From: Hydractinia symbiolongicarpus | Taxonomy: Eukaryota; Cnidaria; Hydrozoa; Anthoathecata; Hydractiniidae | Assembly: GCF_029227915.1 (NCBI RefSeq) | Contig: NC_079881.1 | Location: 11,321,501 to 11,385,500 of the forward strand | Reading direction: 5' to 3' | DNA: 64,000 nt | In this document: positions 1 through 9,199 of the stretch, piece by piece | How the letters are laid out: each line of letters opens with the position of its first letter | How positions within the stretch are numbered: position 1 is the stretch's first letter | The notes under the pieces: model-generated | Database searches by the model: none | Told to the model about the DNA's origin: nothing | Seen by the model: the letters and a program-made list of their open reading frames with translations, nothing else | Program-made: the position numbers and the translations under genes

Positions 1-1243
1 TCTAACATGATATATTTAACACAGCAGTCTTGGTCATAAGGGTTTTTTAGCAGCTAATTAATATAACACTCCCCTTGATAAATGTAGATGAGTTACATAC
101 AAATGCATGCGGTTGTCTTAAAATGACTGTAACTGTATCTGTATATTCTTGTTCCTTGTGAAGTGAAAACGAAAGTGCAATACCAAACAACGGAATCCGC
201 TGCAATTAGCATCTAAATTGTTGTCATTTAAAAAGAGTATAATGTATTTGACAACCTTATTTTAAATGTTCCAGCTGTGTGTTTAGCTCTTGATACATGC
301 TTGACTTATGTAGACATAAATCTCTAATATCTAGCCCCTTTTTGTATTATGAAGAAAAATCCTGCTTTGCGGTCCTTTACAGAGTGCTGACAGGGCACAG
401 ATAACTCAAGTTTAAATATTTGCACACAGGTGGAACATATATACATTTTTGTGGTAAACATTTTATTGTAAACATTTTATTAACAATGATGATGCCTGTG
501 GGTGGACGAAAGGACCAGCTAGACATAGACAGACCTAGTGGTGGAATAATGAGGTTGGCCAGTATATAAAGGAAAAGAGAAAACTTTGTAAAGAGTGGTA
601 GTCAGGTGGTAGTAAAAATATTTACTTAGAAGCTAAGTGTCATGCTCGTACAGCAGTGTATAAAGCAAAATCAGAAGCAGAGAGAAACAGATTTGCAGAT
701 ATTTTGAGAAGGGAAGACCAGCACAATAAGGTATTCAAGGTAGCAAAGCAAATGAAGAAGACTAATCAACATGTTGTAGGTGAGAAGTGTATACGTAATG
801 ATGAAGGTGTTTTGGCTAGCACAGAGGAGGAGAAAAGGTTAGCTTGGAAGAATTATTATCAGAGGTTGCTTAACACTGAGTTTGATGAGGATAATTTGTT
901 ATGCAGACAGAATGGGTAGTGGAGGCTATTAGGAAATTGAAGATTGGGAAGGCTGCAGGATTATCAGGTATTGTTGCAGAGATGGTAAAAGCATCTGGAT
1001 ATATTGGAGTTGAGCTTATTACAAGTCTTGCTAATCAGATTATAAAGGACGGTGCTATTCCGAATGAGTGGCAGTCGAGTGTAATAGTGAATTGTTTCAA
1101 GGGCAAGGGTGATGCATTAGAAAGAGGTAACTATAGAGGTGTGAAGTTGGTTGATCAAGTAATGTATAGTTATTGAAAGAGTGATTGATAAGTTACTTAG
1201 AGAAAGAATTGATATAGATAAGATGCAATTTGGTTTTGTTCCA
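1..1243 (+). repeat. Tandem duplication, copy A
   Basis: Bases 1-1243 recur at 1338-2580 with a constant offset of 1,337, and I saw no mismatch on reading both. The two open frames inside (656-919 and 901-1176) recur with identical translations at 1993-2256 and 2238-2513. The copy runs from non-coding sequence into the reverse transcriptase gene of a LINE. It stops in the middle of that gene at a CCA triplet, after which copy A enters a 94-base spacer and copy B continues into the rest of the element. The left end coincides with the window edge, so the unit may extend further left. Such identity means a very recent event or an assembly artefact. Confidence 0.95.
490..1243 (+). mobile_element. 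LINE fragment, copy A (truncated before the RT core)
   Basis: Translation in shifting frames gives the region between endonuclease and reverse transcriptase of a cnidarian-type non-LTR retrotransposon. It includes a lysine-rich stretch with the motif FADILRREDQ, then WVVEAIRKLK, GKAAG and GNYRGVKL, which are the usual RT1-RT2 landmarks. The frame changes at about 901-919 and a stop lies at 1174-1176, so it is not functional. The copy ends abruptly where the tandem unit ends. Confidence 0.85.
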
Positions 1244-1337
1244 ACTATGTGGTGTTAGGGTCAATTTAAGTTCTAGAAATAGGGTTATTCAGTCGTTTGA
1301 CTTTTGTCTTGAATAAACTTGAGAGGTTTATTTGAAT
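1244..1337. other. Spacer between the tandem copies, with LTR-like ends
   Basis: These 94 bases separate copies A and B and have no second copy in the window. Just inside them is TGTTAG (1252-1257), and CTAACA (1339-1344) lies just past the junction. Together they frame a 93-base block with the TG...CA inverted ends typical of retroviral-type LTRs. No primer-binding site or matching second LTR is visible, so a tiny solo LTR or TRIM-like element is only a possibility. Confidence 0.3.
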
Positions 1338-2580
1338 TCTAACATGATATATTTAACACAGCAGTCTTGGTCATAAGGGTTTTTTAGCAGCTAATTAATA
1401 TAACACTCCCCTTGATAAATGTAGATGAGTTACATACAAATGCATGCGGTTGTCTTAAAATGACTGTAACTGTATCTGTATATTCTTGTTCCTTGTGAAG
1501 TGAAAACGAAAGTGCAATACCAAACAACGGAATCCGCTGCAATTAGCATCTAAATTGTTGTCATTTAAAAAGAGTATAATGTATTTGACAACCTTATTTT
1601 AAATGTTCCAGCTGTGTGTTTAGCTCTTGATACATGCTTGACTTATGTAGACATAAATCTCTAATATCTAGCCCCTTTTTGTATTATGAAGAAAAATCCT
1701 GCTTTGCGGTCCTTTACAGAGTGCTGACAGGGCACAGATAACTCAAGTTTAAATATTTGCACACAGGTGGAACATATATACATTTTTGTGGTAAACATTT
1801 TATTGTAAACATTTTATTAACAATGATGATGCCTGTGGGTGGACGAAAGGACCAGCTAGACATAGACAGACCTAGTGGTGGAATAATGAGGTTGGCCAGT
1901 ATATAAAGGAAAAGAGAAAACTTTGTAAAGAGTGGTAGTCAGGTGGTAGTAAAAATATTTACTTAGAAGCTAAGTGTCATGCTCGTACAGCAGTGTATAA
2001 AGCAAAATCAGAAGCAGAGAGAAACAGATTTGCAGATATTTTGAGAAGGGAAGACCAGCACAATAAGGTATTCAAGGTAGCAAAGCAAATGAAGAAGACT
2101 AATCAACATGTTGTAGGTGAGAAGTGTATACGTAATGATGAAGGTGTTTTGGCTAGCACAGAGGAGGAGAAAAGGTTAGCTTGGAAGAATTATTATCAGA
2201 GGTTGCTTAACACTGAGTTTGATGAGGATAATTTGTTATGCAGACAGAATGGGTAGTGGAGGCTATTAGGAAATTGAAGATTGGGAAGGCTGCAGGATTA
2301 TCAGGTATTGTTGCAGAGATGGTAAAAGCATCTGGATATATTGGAGTTGAGCTTATTACAAGTCTTGCTAATCAGATTATAAAGGACGGTGCTATTCCGA
2401 ATGAGTGGCAGTCGAGTGTAATAGTGAATTGTTTCAAGGGCAAGGGTGATGCATTAGAAAGAGGTAACTATAGAGGTGTGAAGTTGGTTGATCAAGTAAT
2501 GTATAGTTATTGAAAGAGTGATTGATAAGTTACTTAGAGAAAGAATTGATATAGATAAGATGCAATTTGGTTTTGTTCCA
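1338..2580 (+). repeat. Tandem duplication, copy B
   Basis: This is the second copy of the 1,243-base unit. Unlike copy A it continues without a break into the downstream part of the LINE, so B looks like the ancestral arrangement and A the duplicated, 3'-truncated one. About 480 bases of non-coding sequence precede the LINE reading frame in each copy. Confidence 0.95.
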
Positions 2581-3946
2581 GGGCGTGGCACTACAGATGC
2601 AATATTTTTACTCAGACAGCTTTAGGAAATGTATTTAGGAAAGAGAAAGAATATCTATTTTGCCTTTGTAGATTTAGAGAAAGCTTTTGGTAGAGTCCCA
2701 CGTAAAGTTATTTGGTAAGCTATGAGAAAATTAGGTGTGGATGAGTGGCTAGTTACAGTGGTACAGTCTATGTACAGCAATGCTAGAAGTCGTGTCAGGA
2801 TTAACGATTCACTTAGTGATGAATTTGGTGTAAATGTTGGTGTACATCAGGGTTGTGTACTTAGTCCTTTGTTGTTTGTTCTATTCTTAGAAGCGCTGTC
2901 GATGGAGTTCAGAACAGATTGCCCATGGGACATTGTATGGGATATTGTATGCAGATAATTTGGTTCTCATAGCAGAGTCGATGGAAGAATTAGTTGAAAA
3001 GTTTGAGAAGTGGAGGAAAGGACTAGAGAGAAAGAGCTAGGGGTGAACTCAGCAAAGTCTAAAGTCATGATTAGTAGCATTGCAGCCAAGTGTGACCTTG
3101 TAGTTAGAAGGTGGCCTTGTGGAGTTTGCAGGAAAGGGGTTGGTAATAACTCAATTTTTTTTCAGACTTGCAAGCATTAAGTACATAAGAAGTGCAGTAG
3201 TATTGGTGGAAGGTTAAGAGCTGACATTCAGTTTGTATGCAAGCGTTACAAAGATGAGATTATAGAGAATGAAGTATTTCCAGCTTCAATGATGTACAAC
3301 AGTGGTTCATTAGAGATAGTTGAGAACTTCTGTTACTTAGGTGATATGTTGGACAGTGAAGGGGGTGTTAAAAGAAGTGTTACTTGCAGAATAAGTTCTG
3401 CTTGGAAGGAGAGTTACTTCCTTTGTTGACTAGCAGAGTTTTGTCAATTGAGTTAAAAGGTAGGTTGTATGAGGCCTGTGTAAGAAGTGTTATGCTGTAC
3501 GGTAGTGAGACATGGGCAGTGAAGCAGGAAGATCTTGACCGTTTAGAAAGGAATGATATGAGAATGGTTAGGTGGATGTGTAACCCCAGTCTGAGAGACA
3601 GAAAGAGTTCAGATGAGCTAAGAAGCAGGCTAAGTATTCGTAAAATTAAAGATGTTATCCAGATAAGAAGATTGACTTAGCTGGGGCACTTGGAAAAAAT
3701 GGAGGGGATAATTGGCTAAGAAAGTGTAGAGACTTGATAGTTCCTGAGGCAATGCCCGGAAGCAGACTGAGAAAGGCTTGGCAGGAGGTTGTAAGGACAG
3801 ACTTGATACAGAGGAAGTTAAGTTTAGATCTAACACAGTCCAAATCATTTTGGAAGAGGGTCATTAATATACCCCGTCCAACCCATGCTAGCATGGAAAA
3901 CGGACGTTAAGCCGAGAATGATGATGATGATGATGATGATGATGAT
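1827..3946 (+). mobile_element. Decayed non-LTR retrotransposon (LINE) with microsatellite 3' tail
   Basis: This is the longer LINE copy. In order it shows RT1-2 landmarks (2238-2513), the F.PGRGTTDAIF block (2568-2610), FVDLEKAFGRVPRK (2660-2705), a GVHQGCVLSPLLF block (2839-2881), and a YADD-like box now read as YADN (near 2947-2960). A PHD-like zinc finger follows (about 3090-3210; CGVCRKG...CKH.VHKKC), and then a C-terminal region (3384-3910) with CVRSVMLYGSETWAVK. The gene ends at TAA 3908-3910 and is followed by an (ATG)n tail at 3918-3946. Several in-frame stops and frameshifts show it is dead. The reverse-transcriptase order is established for LINEs; I did not assign a clade. Confidence 0.88.
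3918..3946 (+). repeat. (ATG)n microsatellite, LINE 3' tail
   Basis: About nine tandem ATG units start eight bases after the LINE stop codon. Short-repeat 3' tails in place of poly(A) are typical of several LINE clades, which supports this point as the true 3' end of the element. Confidence 0.9.
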
Positions 3947-4117
3947 AATTGATATTGTACCAAAAAGATCTTATTGCATCCAATACCATAATTTTACCAT
4001 ATGTATAATTTAAAAAAAAAAATTCAGTCAGTTTGCCATACTTTCAATTAACTAATGAGATTTTATATTGATTACGTAACTTTGTTACATGATTAATATA
4101 AAATATAAGTATGTTAT

Positions 4118-5120
4118 CCAGTCTTTTTCAGGAGAGGCGTGCGATCGCACGCGCATGGCTTAGCACACACCTAAATCGTTTCAGGTGTGTGATTAATCGC
4201 ACGCCTGAAAAATAAATATTGAGTTTTCAAAATCAACCTATAAAATCCATTTTGTAGCGTGCGATGGCAGCCCTCGAAATAATTTTTGGAGACTCCTCAG
4301 ACAAAATAGATTTCCGTCTTGGTCGGACACTTTTAGATCTCAGAAATTATTGAATAGTCCTGGTCCTTTTAATCCAGGAGCAAGCCTATTCATAGCCAAC
4401 CTGACCATCCTAGCTAATTCACCGACTCCTGACTTAGTTGAAAGAACTACATAAACATAATCTCTTTTGCTTGGCCCCTTCGTGGTTGGTAACCAGGCCT
4501 TATGCAAGAAATCCAGCCATGTGGTTCTTAACTAATGGGGAGGTAAATGCCAACGGAGCATGGATGAAGCAAGTCTGTAAAACTGTACTTACAGGCGGAA
4601 TAGACATTTTATCATGGATTTATCGTAGATAATTTCTTCATTTGAAAAAATAATTGGAAACCATAGCAGGTCCGGATTTAATGGATTTTTTTTTATGCCT
4701 GTAAAAACGAAACCCAATGGAACTTTCTGAATGAATTTTGAAGTCTTATAAGCCACGTGGATAAAGATTTTTTTAATTTGTTAAAGCATATTTTTGCCTA
4801 TTTGCTTGTGATGGCCTGAAAAATAAACAATAAATATAAAAATGACATTATAGTCATGTATACTATTTCGGACATGTAGAAAAAGAAGTTAAGATTGAGA
4901 GAGTCGCCATACCAGTAGATGCTCGATCATCATGTTTGGGGTTCACGATTTAAAACGTGCCCCACTTTTCTACCGCAAAATAAATGCACAACAAAAATAA
5001 CCATGGAGCCAGTACTGCAGGCGTAACATTCTTTGCACGTGCATTTTACATCGCACGTGTTACTTGATTTACATGTGCGAATCATCGCACACCTACTTAA
5101 ATATTCCTGAAAAAGACTGG
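4118..5120. mobile_element. ~1-kb terminal-inverted-repeat DNA element, copy 1
   Basis: The left end CCAGTCTTTTTCAGGA (4118-4133) is matched in inverse at the right end (5105-5120). Inside each end lies an AGG(C/T)GTGCGAT stretch. TTAT stands directly outside both ends and could be a 4-base target duplication. A diverged copy in opposite orientation lies at 55527-56429 and matches along most of its length, including the segments around 4260-4500 and 5040-5095. No transposase frame is visible, so it is non-autonomous. The superfamily is uncertain; a 4-base duplication would exclude the 3-base TWA type. Confidence 0.75.
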
Positions 5121-6380
5121 TTATCAAGTGAATTTTATCATAATTTTTTACGCTTCCTGTTGATGATGATCTATTTTACTAACTGCTTACGTTTTTATTT
5201 AATAAAAATGCACAAAATAATAAAGATCGCAATGACCACAATAGTAATGTTGTTAAGATCGCGATAGATAACGATGTTCAAGATGGATTCATCATGGATT
5301 GTATGTGTTGCACGTATTTGTTTTTAAAAATGATTTTGTGCATGTTTTTTTATATCTTTCAAATTTGGTTTGTTTTAAAAAATATATTTCTTAACATTTT
5401 ATTCTATGCTATTTTTTTTCAACAAAACATTAACGCATAAAACTATTGTTGCTAAAAAAGTTTCATGCAATTGTTTTTTGTTTAAAAACTTTTTAACAAA
5501 AATATTAACCTTTTGAACATTTTACTCCAATCTTTTTTTCTTAACAAAACTTTAGAAATCACTTTAGCAGCATAACTTTTAAAATACAAGTCTGGCATGA
5601 AAGTAATTTTCCATTTACTCTGACGCTCTTCCACCTCGTTCTACCACAATTTAAAAACGTGATATTAAGTCCTGTTTTGGCAGTCTAGTCAATGAAAAAG
5701 GCTAGGCTTGCAACACTTTGGATGCCCAAAAGTGTTTCTATATTGTCAAGGCTTGCGATTCTCAAGTCTTTATTGGCTGTCTCCACAATGAGGGAGGGTG
5801 TTGAGACAAGAATATTTTCTGTGTATTTTCACCTCAGATTATTAATAACTTTTCTGTTGGGAAAAAAATAATAATTTGCCTTCTTTAAAAAAATGAATAA
5901 ATTGGTTATCTTTTTTGAATTATTAAAATAAGTTATTATGCAGCAAGAAGGTTTCTTTTGCTGTTTTGAAAATTATACAGAATGTGGGGTTGTTTAGAAA
6001 GTTATGCAGCAGGTTAAGATTGTTTTGTTTGAAAATTTATACAGCAAGTTGTTCTCCTTTCACTTATAAAAAAACCCAGAAATTATTTTAACAAAAAATT
6101 TGTGTTGTTTTAATGTTTTTCGTAAAAAAATCTATGTCCCACATGTGCAATTTTTTTAAGGAATATAGTATAGATTTAAGTGATAGTCAGCAGTATTAAA
6201 TTTTAGCTAACAAACGTATATCACCATTATATAATATATGATATACTATAACAATCATAATGGAAGAGGGTGTTACGATAAACATATTCTGCGATGTATT
6301 TTGTATATTTTTCCTATAAAGCGGACTATTTAGGCAATTGTCAGCAGTATTACATTTTAGCTAGCAAAGGTATTTCACCA
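5121..6380. other. AT-rich intergenic DNA, no gene seen
   Basis: This stretch is very AT-rich, with long A and T runs and no conserved reading frame. A phrase resembling AATCATAATGGAAGAGGGTG (6250-6272) recurs in degraded form near 5784-5800 and 7101-7115. It also recurs in reverse in HGS intron 2 (near 11465-11490 and 11855-11875), so an old dispersed repeat underlies part of the region. Confidence 0.5.
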
Positions 6381-7093
6381 TCTATATAATATTACGCCAC
6401 TTCCGTGTCTGTGTGACAGGCAAAGTGGATGTGCTCAGTTTCCTTTGATTTTGCTGAAAAATGCATGTCTAATATGTTAAATTTTCTGACGTTACGGTGC
6501 GACGTCAATAACACTACTTTTATCCTATATTAAATTAATGAAGCCATTACAGTGCACCTAAAACTTTGAGGCCAAATAACTTGGAAAAGAGATGATGGCG
6601 TCAATGATTTTTCACCGTGTGGGTAACTAGAGACCACCTAGGACCAATTTGGGTAATTTTCCCAAACCTGCGTCCCTGAATCCGTTTCGGGTTGATGACG
6701 TCATCAAAAAACCTTTAAACCCTAATATCTCTGCAACCGTTTGTCAAAAGTACATGATCCTATACATTTTCTTGATCAGCGTTTCAAGATCTATGCGATG
6801 AATGCAACAGGTATACAAATTTTTAAAAAAAAAAAATTAGGTTTTGACAGGCCATTGCTGACGTCAACAAAATTTTTAAGCCCTTATATCTTATTAACCG
6901 CTCATTAAAAGCACATAATCATATACATTTCCTTGATCAGCGCTTTAAGCTCTACACAATAGAGGAAACGTAAAAACAAGCTTCTGAATTATTTTTTTAT
7001 GGATGGGTTGCTGACGTTATCAAAGTTCATATGACGGTTCTTTTTCATTTTTATCCTGCCTTAGTGGATTTTTCCACGGGCTTTATCGACTAG
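6381..7093 (+). mobile_element. Non-autonomous Helitron with both ends intact
   Basis: The 5' end begins TCTATATAATATTACGCC directly after an A. The 3' end has the hairpin GTGGATTTTTCCAC (7064-7077), then 12 bases, then CTAG (7090-7093) directly before a T. These are the hallmark Helitron termini (5' TC, 3' hairpin plus CTRR, insertion between A and T). The interior carries loose tandem units, each with a GACGTCA-type motif and an 'atatctctgcaacc'-like phrase. No Rep/helicase frame is present. Relatives lie at 20291-21067 and 25625-25895. Confidence 0.85.
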
Positions 7094-7617
7094 TATTATA
7101 ATAATCATAATGAAGGATGGAATTATGACAATAACACGTATCTTGTTTTTTTCTTGAGTGCTTACCAGTCTTTGTCATATAAATAATGAAGGCAAGGCGT
7201 GTGATTTACAGCATGTCTAAATTATCAAGGCGTGCGATCTCAAAGAAGATAATGCAGCTGAAGATAAATTGTTTATCTTCTTTTATCAGCCATGTAGATA
7301 ACTGGGAGGACATAACAAAACCATTAAATTCACTTTTGTTTTCCTTATGGCTTAAATGCATTGAATTGAAATGAAAATTCCATTGCCCTCTTCAAAATTA
7401 ATGGGAAATACCAAACAAAAAAAATCAAGAAAAGTTTTTTAAAGTTTTAAAGTTAAAGTTAAATGTTATTTTTTTCATAAAAACTGATGATGCACTTTCT
7501 TCACAGCCCTTAAAATTAGATTTTTTTTACATCTGCAATAAAACTGGCGACGTGAGATACATTTTAACTGATTTACGTCAGCAATATTTTTATGTAGTAA
7601 AATTTTTAAGCTGGCAA

Positions 7618-7752
7618 TAATCTAAAAAAACATTTTCTATCGCCGTTCTTTTTTCTTAAACTTTTAAAATGTGATCTAAAACAGCATTTCTATTGCCGCT
7701 TTTCGTTTATAAACTTTTAAAATACTATCTAAAAAACATTTTTAATCTAAGT
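7618..7752. repeat. Fold-back element, left arm (minisatellite)
   Basis: About two and a half units of roughly 55-60 bases carry the pattern 'atctaaaa.. (g)cattt..tctat(c/t)gccg(c/t)tctt'. They are the reverse complement of the tandem units at 8722-8890. The pair makes a long inverted repeat around a ~970-base centre. Confidence 0.75.
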
Positions 7753-8721
7753 GATTAAATATTTCTATGCGTGAAGTTCACACACAGAAAAATTTAATCA
7801 TTTACCAAAAATGATATTTAAAAAAATAATATTTAACTCGGAACATTTCAACAGAAAATAAAATGATTAACTCTGGCCTGCTTTCTTTCGCTCGTCTACA
7901 ATAAAAATGAACACTAAAAATGTGATATTTCGCACGTCAAAAGTAAGCCAGGCGTGTGCGGAGGCGTGCGCGTGCGCTCACACAACTTATTTGACAAAGC
8001 CTGCTTACAGATCGGCGTCACAATTAGTGACACAAATTACAATTTTACAAAAAATTTAAAGCAATGTATGTAATGAACGATGTATTGAAATCATGTTGCG
8101 AAAATACAAGATATTTTAAATTTTCCTTCAAGATAAAAATTAAGATAGTATAGTGAAGTTTATTTTTAATTGCTTTTATTTACAAATTCTATAGACTTCG
8201 CGGGGAAAGTATTCTAAACCTCATCACACACAGGTTATTCTTATTGATACAACAAGTTCTCCCTGATCTTTTCAATTTCTCGCAGTGTAATTATTTTCTC
8301 TAAAAGACAATAGTCTATTTTAAAAGCAATTATTTATGCGAGTTGCCCATTTGTTAAAAATTACATTCAGACTGTTCTGTAAGTGTACTGTATAAAAGGG
8401 AAATTAAATTGTCTAAATAAGGTAGTCATGTGGCAGGAAGCTTTGTGATGAAGTTATGATAGTGTCTGCATGCACTTTCTATGCAAAATATATTTCACAA
8501 AGATTGTACAACCAACTCTTTACCTTCATTTTGGCACTCCTTTTTTAGGAAACCTGATTTGAAATCTACGAGATACAGCTATTAGACTTGAGCTGCAAAC
8601 ACAAAAATTATCCCTAACTTGACCCTAGGTTCGAATTAGCAGTTCACAATTTGCGAACCGAAATGCCATTTTTGCGAATCACTTTGCAAAGAAAATGATA
8701 AAATTTCGAATCAAATTTTTA
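7753..8721. other. Centre of the fold-back; no gene seen
   Basis: This AT-rich DNA between the two minisatellite arms has no conserved frame. A GC-richer patch at 7950-7985 (GGCGTGTGCGGAGGCGTGCG) resembles the GTGCGAT-rich ends of the element at 4118-5120 and may be a fragment of it. Confidence 0.4.
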
Positions 8722-8890
8722 AGTGGCGATAGAAAAGCTTTTTTAGATCGCATTTTAAAAACCGAAGAACGACAATAGAAAAGCTTTTTTAGATCGCATT
8801 TTAAAAGTTTAAGAACGAAAAGCGGCAATAAAAATGCTTTTTTAGATTGAATTTTAAAAACTTAAGAAAGAAGAACAGCGATAGAAAAAT
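8722..8890. repeat. Fold-back element, right arm (minisatellite)
   Basis: Three units of about 55-62 bases repeat the phrase 'gcgatagaaaagcttttttagatcgc' with variation. They are complementary to the units at 7618-7752. Fold-back elements with tandem-repeat arms are a known class of DNA element, but no terminal sequence or target duplication could be fixed here. Confidence 0.75.
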
Positions 8891-9167
8891 AGTAATTGAT
8901 CTAAGGTGTTCCCAGGCCACATCTAGATGGTGGTTTACTTCGTTTGAGTGCCGAAATTTTTGCGAACCGACTTTACTTTTCTATTTCGAATAATATACAA
9001 TCATATTACTTGGAATTACTCTGCAAGCTTTAATAATTCACGTCATCAATTTTTTGCAGATGCAAACAAATTTGAATTAGAAATTAATTTTTGATAATGT
9101 ATTTACATCTTTTGTTTATCATCACATGGTTGTTATAAAACAGTTCAGTGCTATAACTGATAATTCT

Positions 9168-9178
9168 TTCTTTTTTAG
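9168..9178 (+). promoter_or_regulatory. Candidate splice acceptor upstream of the HGS start
   Basis: A pyrimidine run ending in TTTTTTAG closes 21 bases before the HGS ATG. It could be the acceptor of a 5'-UTR intron or of spliced-leader trans-splicing. Confidence 0.5.
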
Positions 9179-9199
9179 TATTAGAAGAAAAACAAAACA

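Noticed and set aside
3630-3894. Minus-strand frames opposite the LINE 3' end
   Set aside because: They are antisense of the LINE C-terminal coding sequence.
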